Assembly: GCA_002315255.1 (NCBI GenBank)
Contig: DCGM01000059.1
Location: 11,732-47,962 of the forward strand
Origin: Lachnospiraceae bacterium UBA1778
GTDB taxonomy: Bacteria > Bacillota > Clostridia > Lachnospirales > Lachnospiraceae
DNA length: 36,231 bases
Direction of reading: 5' to 3'
Shown: positions 16,123 to 24,614 of the stretch, piece after piece
Position numbering within the stretch: position 1 is the stretch's first letter
Layout: the number at the start of each line of letters is the position of its first letter
Notes under the pieces: model-generated
Told to the model about the DNA's origin: nothing
Databases searched by the model: none
The model's input: only the letters and a program-made list of their open reading frames with translations
Made by a program: the position numbers and the translations under genes

Positions 16123-16603
16123 CGAAAGCACATTCTTTTGATTCTAAAAAGCGGATAACCGCTTCATCCCAGCATTTTTCCATCGATTTATCGAGTGTGA
16201 AACCTCCGTAAGCGACTCCGGTCGTTAAGTAGAAAGCGTTGTCACGATAGAGAAGATTCATCGAGAGAGAAGTGACCGGGCAGTCGTTAAAGCCGCATTT
16301 TTCACGGATTTTATCGGTCTGCGCGCGGTCGGTCATTAAGACCGTCTTAAACGAGAGCGGCAGGCGTTTCCCTTTGATCAGCTGATAGAAGACCGGACGG
16401 AGCGCTTCCCAGCGGACATACGGGTTTTCCTTTAAGCCTTCGCGTTCGCTTTCCTCATAGAAATCAGGATTCTGCTCTCCGGAAAAGGTGGCGCTGACCG
16501 CAGTCTCGAAAGAGGCGTCGCGAAGGAAGAAACGGTCGAATGTTTCGCTGGCGAAAAGCATTGTCGTTATTTTTTTGATGTCCGTGATTTTAAGTGACAG
16601 CAT
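16112..16603 (-). CDS. Conserved hypothetical protein (DUF5721-like)
   Basis: A 163-residue soluble protein with no signal peptide or membrane segment. The pattern MLSLKITDIKK...F.SETFDRFFL.DASFETAVSATFSG, then a VRWEALRPVFYQLIKGKRLPLSFK stretch, resembles the Lachnospiraceae family I recall as DUF5721; that match is from memory. Function is unknown. The ATG at 16603 is preceded by AAGGAG on this strand. It has its own promoter and is divergent from the E2-like/ligase pair. Confidence 0.65.
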   Translation of the reverse strand: MLSLKITDIKKITTMLFASETFDRFFLRDASFETAVSATFSGEQNPDFYEESEREGLKENPYVRWEALRPVFYQLIKGKRLPLSFKTVLMTDRAQTDKIREKCGFNDCPVTSLSMNLLYRDNAFYLTTGVAYGGFTLDKSMEKCWDEAVIRFLESKECAFEEA

Positions 16604-16635
16604 AGGTGCTCCTTATTGATACGAATTCCTTTGAA

Positions 16636-16664
16636 ATCGTAACATAGAAGCCCTGATTTTACAA
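16636..16664 (-). promoter_or_regulatory. Promoter for the DUF5721-like gene
   Basis: On the minus strand: TTGTAA (16659-16664), 17-nt spacer, TACGAT (16636-16641) preceded by TG plus one base. I could not find an equally good plus-strand promoter for the divergent gene at 16697. Confidence 0.6.
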
Positions 16665-16696
16665 GATTCTGATTATTTTGGAAAGGAGCCGGAACC

Positions 16697-17557
16697 ATGT
16701 TCAGAGAGCGAAAAGACGGAAAACTGCTGAAGGATATCGATTCGCTGCATTTTGTATCCGGCTTTTTATATCCGAACCGTTGTGACAATGAGTTCTATGT
16801 CGAGGAAACGATCGATCTTCAGAATACGGACCTTTATCTTCGGCTGAAAAACTCTAAAAATGACGGGAATTCTTATAATATGTTCCAGGTCATTGTCGCG
16901 GCGGCGATGAAAACCTTTATGCTGAAGCCGAAGCTGAACCGTTTTATCATGAACGGCGACTATTACCAGCGGAATGAAGTTTCCATTGCGTTCCCTGTCA
17001 AGAAATCGTTTACAGAAAATGCGGAATCGGTTTCTGTTATCCTTCGGGCGAAGCCGGACTGGACGATGGAAGAGGTTCATAACCGGATGGTGAAACAGAT
17101 CCGCGAAGTGCGCGAACGCCCTTATGACCGCGCTTCGAAACAGTTTGACGATATCCGAAAGATGCCGCGCTTCATTTCGCGCGCATTCGCCCGGTTCGTC
17201 CGTTTTGCAGACAGACACGGATTCCCTCCTGAGTATCTTCTTGAGAAGGATCCTTATCATACAACGATGGTGATTTCTAATTTGGGTTCGCTTAAAATGG
17301 AGCACGGGCACCATCATCTGACTGATTTCGGTACTACATCTTTCGTCTGTACCGTCGGCATCCGGAAGGAACGTCCGTTCCCGAAGGCAGACGGCTCGTT
17401 TGAGATGAGAGATTCAGTAACCGTCGGCATCACGCTCGATGAACGGCTTGCTGACGGAATATATTTTTCACGTGCGGCAGGACTCTTTAAGAATCTGATT
17501 GAAAATCCGGTTCTTTTAGATCTTCCGTTTGAAAGGGAGGTAGAAACGAATGGCTGA
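16697..17557 (+). CDS. E2/CAT-fold acyltransferase-like protein without lipoyl domain; catalytic His replaced
   Basis: A 286-residue protein matching the catalytic domain of 2-oxoacid dehydrogenase E2 and chloramphenicol acetyltransferase. It has no lipoyl or subunit-binding domain. TTMVISNLGSLKMEHG...DFGTTSFVCTVGI (~194-225) and SVTVGITLDERLADGIYFSRAAGLF (~240-264) match the CAT core. The active-site motif H-x3-DG is here ERLADG, with Glu at the His position, so a normal acyl transfer mechanism is doubtful. AAAGGAG precedes the ATG. The 3' end overlaps the next gene by 8 nt, so the two are made together. No E1 or E3 genes are present, so a role in a dehydrogenase complex is unlikely. Confidence 0.72.
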   Translation: MFRERKDGKLLKDIDSLHFVSGFLYPNRCDNEFYVEETIDLQNTDLYLRLKNSKNDGNSYNMFQVIVAAAMKTFMLKPKLNRFIMNGDYYQRNEVSIAFPVKKSFTENAESVSVILRAKPDWTMEEVHNRMVKQIREVRERPYDRASKQFDDIRKMPRFISRAFARFVRFADRHGFPPEYLLEKDPYHTTMVISNLGSLKMEHGHHHLTDFGTTSFVCTVGIRKERPFPKADGSFEMRDSVTVGITLDERLADGIYFSRAAGLFKNLIENPVLLDLPFEREVETNG

Positions 17558-19328
17558 AATTACAGCAAAGGCACCTTGGAAAGATCAACTGGGAGACATC
17601 CCGTTTTCCCTTGAGTATTTCGAAGGCACAATGTTTGATGCGGTAGAAAAGATTGCGAAAGAGTATCCGAATAATATCGCATTTGACTTCATGGGAAGAG
17701 CTGTCACTTATTCCAGACTTGTCCAGAATATTGAAACCTGCGCGAAGGCTCTGAAGACCATCGGTGTCCGTGAGGGGGATTGCGTTACCATTGCGCTTCC
17801 GAACTGCCCGCAGGCGTTATATATGTTTTATGCGGTAAATATGGTGGGCGGCATCGCGAATATGATCCATCCGCTTTCCGCAGAAAAAGAAATCGAGTTT
17901 TACCTGAATTTCTCGAACTCGGTCACGGCGATCACGCTTGACCAGTTCTATTCGAAGTTTGAGCGTATCCGCAAGAATACGAAGGTTGTCAATATCATCA
18001 TTGCGAGCATCAAGGATGAGCTTTCCAAACCGATCAAGTTCGGTTATATGCTTACCGAAGGCCGTAAGATCCAGAAGATCCCGAAGGATGCGCCGATCAT
18101 CAGCTGGGAGCGGTTTATCAGCCTTTCTCAGTCCTGCTTCTATAATTACCGTGTACAGCGTACGAGCAATGATCCGGCAGTCATCCTGTATTCAGGCGGT
18201 TCTACCGGCACGCCGAAGGGAATCCAGTTAAGCAACCGGAACTTTAACGCGCTCGGCCAGCAGGTCCTCGCAACGAACCCGATGTTCCGCATCGGCGACA
18301 GAATGCTGGCAGCTATGCCGGTATTCCACGGCTTCGGTCTCGGCGTCTGCATCCATACGATGCTTTCACAGGGCGGCCGCTGCATCCTGATTCCGCGTTT
18401 CACGCCGGATTCGTATGCAAAGCAGATCACGAAATACCGCTGCAACTTTATCGCCGGCGTTCCGACGCTCTTTGAAGCGCTGCTCCGCACGAAGTCGATG
18501 AAGAATGCTGATCTTTCCTGCCTGAAGGGCGTATTCTCGGGCGGCGATTCTCTTTCAATCGAGCTTAAAAAGAAATTTGACAAGTTCTTATATGACCACA
18601 GTGCGGTTATCCAGGTCCGTGAAGGATATGGCCTTACGGAAACGGTCACAGCTTGCTGCCTGACGCCTCCGAACCGTGCAAAAGAGGGCTCCATCGGCCT
18701 TCCGTTCCCGGATACCTATATTAAGATTGTCGAACCGGGAACTGAAAAGGAACTTCCGTTCGGCGAAGAGGGCGAAATCCTTCTGGCCGGCCCGACCGTC
18801 ATGATGGAATACCGGAATAACCCGGAAGAAACGGCTCAGACGATCCGTGAGCATGCGGACGGCTTAAAGTGGGTCTACACCGGTGATCTCGGCGTCATGG
18901 ACAACGAAGGCTATGTTTACTTTAAAGGCCGTGCGAAACGAATGATCATCGCTTCCGGCTACAATGTATATCCGGCACAGATTGAAAACATCCTTGATTC
19001 TTACGAGAAGATCCAGATGAGCTGTGTCATTGGTGTTCCGGATCCGTACCGTATGCAGAAGGTTAAGGCATTCGTCACGCTGAAACCGGGCATCGTCGCA
19101 TCTGATGAACTGAAAAAGGATATCCTCGATTTCTGCCGGATCCACATTGCAAAATATGCGATGCCGTATGATATCGAATTCCGCACTGAAATGCCGAAGA
19201 CGCTGGTCGGAAAAGTCAACTTCCGCATCTTAGAGCAGCAGGAGTTAGAGAAGATCGCGAAGGAAGAAGCGGAAGCAAAGGCTGCAGCAGAAGCAGCCGC
19301 TGCGGAAGAACCGAAAAAGAAGAAGTAA
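17550..19328 (+). CDS. Acyl-CoA synthetase / AMP-dependent ligase
   Basis: A 592-residue ANL-superfamily adenylating enzyme. The phosphate-binding loop YSGGSTGTPKG is at ~213-223, EGYGLTETV follows, then YTGDLGVMDNEGYVYFKGRAKRM marks the hinge, and the Lys of TLVGKVNF near the C terminus is in the position of the catalytic A10 Lys. It should activate a carboxylic acid as acyl-AMP and probably pass it to CoA; the substrate, perhaps a fatty acid, is unknown. The last ~35 residues are an Ala/Glu/Lys-rich tail. The ATG lies inside the end of the E2-like gene and has GGGAGG upstream. Confidence 0.85.
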   Translation: MAEITAKAPWKDQLGDIPFSLEYFEGTMFDAVEKIAKEYPNNIAFDFMGRAVTYSRLVQNIETCAKALKTIGVREGDCVTIALPNCPQALYMFYAVNMVGGIANMIHPLSAEKEIEFYLNFSNSVTAITLDQFYSKFERIRKNTKVVNIIIASIKDELSKPIKFGYMLTEGRKIQKIPKDAPIISWERFISLSQSCFYNYRVQRTSNDPAVILYSGGSTGTPKGIQLSNRNFNALGQQVLATNPMFRIGDRMLAAMPVFHGFGLGVCIHTMLSQGGRCILIPRFTPDSYAKQITKYRCNFIAGVPTLFEALLRTKSMKNADLSCLKGVFSGGDSLSIELKKKFDKFLYDHSAVIQVREGYGLTETVTACCLTPPNRAKEGSIGLPFPDTYIKIVEPGTEKELPFGEEGEILLAGPTVMMEYRNNPEETAQTIREHADGLKWVYTGDLGVMDNEGYVYFKGRAKRMIIASGYNVYPAQIENILDSYEKIQMSCVIGVPDPYRMQKVKAFVTLKPGIVASDELKKDILDFCRIHIAKYAMPYDIEFRTEMPKTLVGKVNFRILEQQELEKIAKEEAEAKAAAEAAAAEEPKKKK

Positions 19329-19362
19329 CGGAAGCATAAAGATTCAGTAACCGTTCCGAAAT

Positions 19363-19395
19363 GGGACAAAACAGGGATAGAAAAGGGACAGAAAA
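19363..19395 (+). repeat. Three tandem 11-bp repeats before glgA
   Basis: GGGACAAAACA, GGGATAGAAAA and GGGACAGAAAA follow each other without a gap at 19363-19395, 34 nt after the ligase stop. The period is about one helical turn. No promoter was evident in the 19329-19418 gap. Confidence 0.65.
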
Positions 19396-19418
19396 GTCTG
19401 ATCATCAGCGGGCGAATT

Positions 19419-20900
19419 ATGGCGAAAACAAACGTTTTATTTGCAGCATCGGAATGTGTTCCGTTTATAAAGACCGGAGGCCTCGCGGATGTCGCGGGGT
19501 CTCTTCCGAAGTACTTTGACCGGCGGAAATATGATGTACGTGTGATTCTGCCGAAATACGAGTGCTTAAAAGGGCTGGATAAAGCAGAACTCCAGGAAGT
19601 CACACGGTTTGTGACCGGATTTAATTTCCGCGAGCAGGTGGTGATTTTAGAAGAGGCGGTTCTGAACGGGATTCATTTCTATTTCATTGGGAATGACTTC
19701 TATTTCAGCGGCGCCTGGCCGTATACGGATATGCGGGACGATATTGAAAAATTCGCGTTTTTCAGTAAGATGGTCCTTTCTGTACTGCCGCAGCTCTCCT
19801 GGAAGCCGGATATCCTTCATTGTCATGACTGGCAGACCGGACTTATCCCGGTCTATCTTAATGATTCGTTCCAGGGCGATCTTTTCTTCCATCATATGAA
19901 GACCGTTTTTACGATTCATAACCTGAAATTCCAGGGAACGTATGATATAAAGACGGTTATGGAAAAAACCGGTCTTTCCTCGTATTATTTTACTCCGGAC
20001 AAGCTGGAAGCCTGGTCGAACGGAAACCTTTTAAAGGGCGGCCTCGTTTATTCCGATCGGATTACGACTGTTTCTGAGACCTATGCGAAAGAGATTATGA
20101 CGCCGTTCTATGGCGAAGGTCTCGACGGACTTTTACGGGCGGAACAGAATAAGCTTTCCGGTATCGTGAACGGCATTGACACAGATTTCTATAATCCGAA
20201 GACTGATCCGGACATTCCGGTCCGGTTCTCCGTAAGCAATGCGATTGAAAAGAAGGCCGAGAATAAGAAGCTTCTTCAAAAGAAGCTCGGGCTTTCAGAA
20301 GATCCGGACGCGATGATGATCGGAATCGTTTCCCGTCTGACCGATCAGAAAGGCTTCGACCTCGTCGAATGCGTGATGAATGAGATCTGTAACCAGAAAG
20401 TGCAGCTCGTCGTTCTGGGTACCGGCACTTCCCGCTATGAGAACTTGTTCCGTTATTTTGCATCCCTTTATCCTGATCGGGTATCGGCACAGATTTTCTA
20501 TTCCGAGCCGTTATCACACGAGATTTATGCGGCATGCGACGCATTTCTGATGCCTTCACTCTTTGAGCCCTGCGGACTTTCGCAGCTTATGTCGCTCCGC
20601 TACGGAACGCTTCCGATCGTCCGTGAAACCGGCGGCTTAAAGGATACTGTCGAGCCGTTCAATGAATTCACGAAGACCGGCACCGGCTTCAGTTTCGCCA
20701 ACTATAATGCGCACGAAATGCTTTCCGTCATCCGTTATGCGGTTTCCGTTTATCAGGAACGCCGCGATGATTGGAATGAAATGGTAATCCGAGCAATGGA
20801 AAAGGATTTTTCATGGAAAGCGTCTGCCCGAAAATACCAGGCGATTTATGATGAACTGATGGCCGATAAAAAAAGAGAGGAGACCCCTGCGGATATCTGA
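19419..20900 (+). CDS. glgA: Glycogen synthase (ADP-glucose type)
   Basis: A 493-residue GT5 glycosyltransferase that extends alpha-1,4-glucan from ADP-glucose. KTGGLADV (residues 18-25) is the donor-binding loop; HCHDWQTGLIP (~131) and IVNGIDTDFYNP (~248) follow; the C-terminal domain has IVSRLTDQKGFDL (~304), FEPCGLSQLMSLRYGTLPIVRETGGLKDTV (~379). The length is normal for GlgA. Other glycogen genes are not in the window. The ribosome binding site is weak. The following small membrane-protein gene begins two bases after the stop. Confidence 0.95.
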   Translation: MAKTNVLFAASECVPFIKTGGLADVAGSLPKYFDRRKYDVRVILPKYECLKGLDKAELQEVTRFVTGFNFREQVVILEEAVLNGIHFYFIGNDFYFSGAWPYTDMRDDIEKFAFFSKMVLSVLPQLSWKPDILHCHDWQTGLIPVYLNDSFQGDLFFHHMKTVFTIHNLKFQGTYDIKTVMEKTGLSSYYFTPDKLEAWSNGNLLKGGLVYSDRITTVSETYAKEIMTPFYGEGLDGLLRAEQNKLSGIVNGIDTDFYNPKTDPDIPVRFSVSNAIEKKAENKKLLQKKLGLSEDPDAMMIGIVSRLTDQKGFDLVECVMNEICNQKVQLVVLGTGTSRYENLFRYFASLYPDRVSAQIFYSEPLSHEIYAACDAFLMPSLFEPCGLSQLMSLRYGTLPIVRETGGLKDTVEPFNEFTKTGTGFSFANYNAHEMLSVIRYAVSVYQERRDDWNEMVIRAMEKDFSWKASARKYQAIYDELMADKKREETPADI

Positions 20901-20902
20901 TT

Positions 20903-21202
20903 ATGAAGAAGTTTCGTAAAGTGATTTCATTCGTTTTGATAGGCCTGATTCTGGCCTGCGTCATCACGATGCTCGTATTCCTGCTGATGTCATTGATGCG
21001 CGCATTTTTTATCACGCTCAGCGTTTTAGGCATGCTTTTTGTCCTTTCTTATGCGTTTTTACGTTCGGTGAAGCGCTCTAAAGAAACGAATGATGAGATT
21101 CATGCGCCGGAAGAACCGGAAAAACTGACAGATAACCCAGAAGGACCTTTATCGGCAGAAGATGAGAATCTGTCGGAAGAAACTGTTAAGACGAAAGAAT
21201 AA
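20903..21202 (+). CDS. Small membrane protein with acidic C-terminal tail
   Basis: A 99-residue protein with two hydrophobic helices (~8-30 and ~33-52) after a basic N terminus KKFRK, then a Glu-rich soluble tail (EEPEKLTDNPEGPLSAEDENL). No family was recognised. The ATG is two bases after the glgA stop; the nearest AGGAG is ~20 nt upstream within glgA, so translation probably depends on coupling to glgA. Its hydrophobic pattern and reading-frame length make it a likely real gene. Confidence 0.6.
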   Translation: MKKFRKVISFVLIGLILACVITMLVFLLMSLMRAFFITLSVLGMLFVLSYAFLRSVKRSKETNDEIHAPEEPEKLTDNPEGPLSAEDENLSEETVKTKE

Positions 21203-21275
21203 AATAATTTTACCTTTGGGGCTTTCGGGATGCCTTCTGTCGGCGGTTCGGAGGCCTCATTTTTTGGAGGATATG

Positions 21276-22115
21276 ATGTTAAGAATCGGATGCCATCTGT
21301 CAATGTCTGGCGGCTATCTTCATATGAGCGAAGAAGCGGTCTCCATCGGTGCAAACACCTATCAGTATTTTTCCCGAAATCCGCAGGGGCGCGGCGTGCG
21401 TCCTTTTGACGCGGCTGACGCGGATGCAATGATTAAATATAACGAGGAGAACGGAATCGGCGCGATTCTGACGCATGCTCCTTACATTTTAAACCCAAGC
21501 GCTGCGACGGAGGAGCTTCGTCAGGCCACGCTTGAGATCATGCGTGAGGATGTCGGGCGCCTCGAATATTTCAATGAAGCGATGTATAATTTCCATCCCG
21601 GCGCGCATGTGAAGCAGGGAGTCGAGGCCGGCGTCCAATACATTGCCGACCTTTTAAATCATCTGATCGATCCCGGACAGAAGACGATCGTGCTCCTCGA
21701 AACGATGGCCGGAAAGGGAACTGAGATCGGCAGAAGTTTTGAAGAAATCCGGGCTATTATGGATCTCGTAGAGCCTTCCAAGCGCGACCGTCTCGGCGTC
21801 TGCATGGATACCTGTCATGTTTCAGACGGCGGTTATGACATAAAAAACAGTTTGAATGACGTTATCAGCGAGTTCGACCGAATCATTGGCATCGACCGGC
21901 TGCATGCGGTTCATCTTAATGATTCGAAGAATGAAATCGGCGCGCATAAAGACCGCCATGAAAAGATCGGTGAAGGGTATCTCGGTCTGGAAACCTTCCG
22001 TGCGGTCATCAATCATCCGGCGCTTTCGCACCTTCCGTTCTTTTTAGAGACGCCGCAGGACCTCGAGGGCTATGCAAAGGAAATAGCGCTCTTAAAATCG
22101 ATTTATCAGGGCTAA
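21276..22115 (+). CDS. nfo: Endonuclease IV (AP endonuclease)
   Basis: A 279-residue TIM-barrel metalloenzyme that cleaves abasic sites in DNA base-excision repair. LRIGCHLSMSGG at the N terminus, TYQYFSRNPQGR (~27), FHPGAHVKQG (~106), LLETMAGKGTEIG (~142), CMDTCHVSDGGYD (~172) and HLNDSKNEIGAHKDRHEKIGEG (~207) supply the zinc ligands. GGAGG at 21266-21270 gives better spacing to the ATG at 21276 than to the one at 21273; the long upstream extension from 21162 has no support. Confidence 0.94.
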   Translation: MLRIGCHLSMSGGYLHMSEEAVSIGANTYQYFSRNPQGRGVRPFDAADADAMIKYNEENGIGAILTHAPYILNPSAATEELRQATLEIMREDVGRLEYFNEAMYNFHPGAHVKQGVEAGVQYIADLLNHLIDPGQKTIVLLETMAGKGTEIGRSFEEIRAIMDLVEPSKRDRLGVCMDTCHVSDGGYDIKNSLNDVISEFDRIIGIDRLHAVHLNDSKNEIGAHKDRHEKIGEGYLGLETFRAVINHPALSHLPFFLETPQDLEGYAKEIALLKSIYQG

Positions 22116-22154
22116 TCCGCTTTTTGTTCTCTTTTTTTCGGGCGCTTTCTCCTC

Positions 22155-22160
22155 TATAAT
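22155..22160 (+). promoter_or_regulatory. Probable -10 element for the J-domain gene pair
   Basis: A perfect TATAAT lies 64 nt upstream of the ATG at 22225. The region 17 nt further upstream is a T run without a good -35 box, so promoter strength is unclear. Confidence 0.5.
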
Positions 22161-22224
22161 AGGCACAAGCAGGATAAGAGCGTTTATTTTGTGATAAATG
22201 CATCTTTCCTAGGAGGAGACGAGT

Positions 22225-22719
22225 ATGAAAGACCCCTATCAGGTCCTCGGCGTATCGAGAGAGGCCACACCGGAGGAAATCAAAAAAGCATATCGCGAAA
22301 AAGTGAAGGAATACCATCCGGACCTACATCCCGATGACCCGAACGCCGCGGCCATGATGAATGAGATCAATGTAGCTTACGGGTATATCGAGAATCCGGA
22401 CCGGTACGAGCATGACCTCGCGCTTTATCGGGCATCCAGAAGAGACCATGAAAACGCTTCTTTAAATGATACAAACGGGTCGGATTCTGATATTTTTGAT
22501 TATGCAGAGGGCTCTTATCCTCCTGAATTTTCCCGTGCATACTGGTGGGAGGATGAACCGAGAGAGGATATGGAAGCGCGTGATGCTGTCCTCCAGGACC
22601 CTGGTCTTAAACAGGTCCCTGTCAGCGGCAGTGAGCGGATCAAAACTGCGATTAAGCTTGTTTTATTCCTTCTTACCGGATTTGCGCTTCTTTGTAAATT
22701 TGTCAGCTGCTTTTCATAA
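22225..22719 (+). CDS. J-domain (DnaJ-like) membrane protein 1
   Basis: A 164-residue protein with an N-terminal J domain (~1-65) carrying the HPD motif (His31-Pro-Asp33) needed to stimulate DnaK ATPase. An acidic linker and a C-terminal hydrophobic helix (LVLFLLTGFALLCKFVSCF) follow. It has no Gly/Phe or zinc-finger region, so it is a class C J protein, probably tethered to the membrane with the J domain inside. AGGAGG precedes the ATG. The J domain and the following HDLALYRAS segment are nearly identical to the next gene, indicating tandem duplication. Confidence 0.85.
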   Translation: MKDPYQVLGVSREATPEEIKKAYREKVKEYHPDLHPDDPNAAAMMNEINVAYGYIENPDRYEHDLALYRASRRDHENASLNDTNGSDSDIFDYAEGSYPPEFSRAYWWEDEPREDMEARDAVLQDPGLKQVPVSGSERIKTAIKLVLFLLTGFALLCKFVSCFS

Positions 22720-22745
22720 CCGCTGACGGCTCGAAAGGACTACCC

Positions 22746-23663
22746 ATGATTAAAGACCCTTATCAGGTATTAGGCGTTTCTCGCAATGCGACCCCTGATG
22801 AAGTAAAAAAAGCATATCGAGCGAAGGTTAAACAGTATCATCCGGATCTTCACCCTGGCGACCCGAATGCCGCTGCCATGATGAATGAAGTCAATGTCGC
22901 TTACGATTATATTGAGAATCCGGAGAAGTATCAGCATGATCTCGCGCTTTATCGCGCCTCCCATCGTTCTGAAAGCTCTTACGGAAGCGGCTCCGGAACT
23001 TCTTCTAGCGGTTATGGCTATCGGAATTCCGGAAGCTCTTATAGCCAGGGAAGCTCTTATAGCCAGGGAAGTTCTTATAACCAAAACTATCAGAACCGGA
23101 GCTACCAGAACCAGGGCTATCAGAACCAGGGCTACCAGAACCAGAGCGGATACCGGAATTCATATCAGGATGCTTCACATAACTCCTATCAGAACGGTTT
23201 CTCCTCGGACATCTTCGGCTTCCGTCGTTCCAGCGGCTTTGATACGACTCCGCATCATCAGTCAGACGATCCTTCCTATATCCGTTCGGCGATCGATATG
23301 ATTAACAGCGGAAACTTTAAAGACGCGATCGATCTGCTTCTGTTTGAAACGAATTATCCGTGGGATCACCGCCGTTATTATGTCGCCGCATTTACGTTTA
23401 TGCGGATGGGAAACTACGAAAAAGCGGTCGAGTTTGCCGGAAGAGCATTGAGCTTAAAGCCGGACAATCCGATTTACCGTGAACTTTATCAGAAAGTCCA
23501 TAGTGCGAAGGTTTACCGCACAAATACAGGAAGCGCCCAGGACAATTCGAACACCGGCGTAAAGACGGTGGGAGGAATCGGGTGCATAGGCGTATTTGTG
23601 TTTATTATATTTGCTGTCGTTATTTTAAATATCGCTTCAAGCTTTATCGGCTGCATGTTCTAA
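22746..23663 (+). CDS. J-domain membrane protein 2 with Gln/Asn/Ser/Tyr-rich repeats and TPR-like region
   Basis: A 305-residue paralogue of the preceding protein. The J domain (~1-66, HPD at His32) is followed by a low-complexity Ser/Gly/Tyr/Gln/Asn region (~78-145) built from 18-bp and 15-bp DNA repeats. A TPR-like pair of helices (YYVAAFTFMRMGNYEKAVEFAGRALSLKPDNP, ~214-245) and a C-terminal membrane helix (VFVFIIFAVVILNIASSFIG) complete it. It could recruit DnaK to the membrane or to clients bound by the flexible region; this is inference. AAAGGA lies upstream of the ATG, and the gap to the first paralogue is 26 nt. Confidence 0.83.
   Translation: MIKDPYQVLGVSRNATPDEVKKAYRAKVKQYHPDLHPGDPNAAAMMNEVNVAYDYIENPEKYQHDLALYRASHRSESSYGSGSGTSSSGYGYRNSGSSYSQGSSYSQGSSYNQNYQNRSYQNQGYQNQGYQNQSGYRNSYQDASHNSYQNGFSSDIFGFRRSSGFDTTPHHQSDDPSYIRSAIDMINSGNFKDAIDLLLFETNYPWDHRRYYVAAFTFMRMGNYEKAVEFAGRALSLKPDNPIYRELYQKVHSAKVYRTNTGSAQDNSNTGVKTVGGIGCIGVFVFIIFAVVILNIASSFIGCMF
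23032..23147 (+). repeat. In-frame 18-bp and 15-bp coding repeats
   Basis: Three 18-bp units (23032-23085) encode GSSYSQ/GSSYNQ. Four 15-bp units (23088-23102, 23103-23117, 23118-23132, 23133-23147) encode YQN(R/Q)(S/G). Both periods keep the frame. Confidence 0.88.
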
Positions 23664-23707
23664 AAAGCGTGGGCAGCTTTATCGGCTGCATGTACTAAAC
23701 AGTGCGC
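23640..23707 (+). repeat. Tandem ~35-bp duplication of the J-protein 2 3' end and stop codon
   Basis: Bases 23640-23674 (last codons, TAA and beyond) are repeated at 23675-23707 with a few differences (GTTCTAA becomes GTACTAA). The second copy is non-coding. Confidence 0.88.
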
Positions 23708-23742
23708 TATAAGGGGACGGTTCCGGACCCGAAGGAGATTAA

Positions 23743-24612
23743 ATGGCAGATATCTGCAGATTTGAAAATGTTTACAAGTCGATTTCGAAAATATCGGTCT
23801 TAGAAAATGTCACATTATCGGTTCCGGAAGGATCGGTCTACTGTATCATCGGCGACCGTCTGTCAGGAAAAGATTTTTTACTGAAAATGATGGCAGGACT
23901 TGAGCAGCCGACCGAAGGAACCGTGACGCCGATCGAAAGCACGTACGGACTGATGGTGAATAACTGCGGCATTCTGCCTTATTTTTCCGTACGGGAGCAT
24001 TTCGAAATCAAGCGTCGCGCGCTCGGCATTAAGGATCCTTCTATCGTCGACCAGACAATGCGCGACTTTAAACTGGACCGTATTTCGGAAATCAAAGCCG
24101 GAAAACTTGTTCTTGAGCTCCAGTGCCGTCTGATGCTGGCGCTTGCATTGATGGGAAATCCGAAGGTGCTTCTTTTGGAAGAACCGTTCCAAAACATGAA
24201 TTTTCAGGAAATCACGGAGACGAAGCAGCGCCTGCTTTCGTATCGCGACACTTATCAGGCTACAATTGTCATTGCGACGGAAAACGCGAAAGAGATGACC
24301 GGTTTCGCTACTCATATCGTTAAACTGAATGAAGGCCGGTCCAGTGCGGAAACGGCTGTCGCCGATATTGACCGGTCGATTCCGGGCTATATCCGTCTCA
24401 GCGCTACTCCGCTTGAAGAAGCGAAGAAGACGCTTAATGAGATGGGCATTTACAGCTATCAGACGAAATCCGACCATGTGCTCTTTATTTTTGAACGGTT
24501 TTCCGATGCAGAACTCATTAAAAGCACATTAGAGCAGCATTTTATAACGGTCGATGAATGCCGTGTCGTTTATGATTCGATAGATCCGACTGACAGGACG
24601 CTGAGGTATTAA
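23743..24612 (+). CDS. Degenerate ABC transporter ATP-binding protein
   Basis: A 289-residue protein with clear overall ABC ATPase layout but altered motifs. Walker A is GDRLSGKD (37-44), with Asp where Ser/Thr should follow Lys. The Q-loop position reads VNNCGILPYFSV. The signature LSGGQ is replaced by LVLELQCR. Walker B is VLLLEEPF (~143), with Glu for Asp. The D-loop is FQNM, and the switch His region is IATEN. It could still bind nucleotide but efficient hydrolysis is doubtful. The ~70-residue C-terminal domain resembles the accessory domain of ABC-2 exporters. The permease gene starts two bases after its stop. GAAGGAG precedes the ATG. Confidence 0.78.
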   Translation: MADICRFENVYKSISKISVLENVTLSVPEGSVYCIIGDRLSGKDFLLKMMAGLEQPTEGTVTPIESTYGLMVNNCGILPYFSVREHFEIKRRALGIKDPSIVDQTMRDFKLDRISEIKAGKLVLELQCRLMLALALMGNPKVLLLEEPFQNMNFQEITETKQRLLSYRDTYQATIVIATENAKEMTGFATHIVKLNEGRSSAETAVADIDRSIPGYIRLSATPLEEAKKTLNEMGIYSYQTKSDHVLFIFERFSDAELIKSTLEQHFITVDECRVVYDSIDPTDRTLRY

Positions 24613-24614
24613 CG

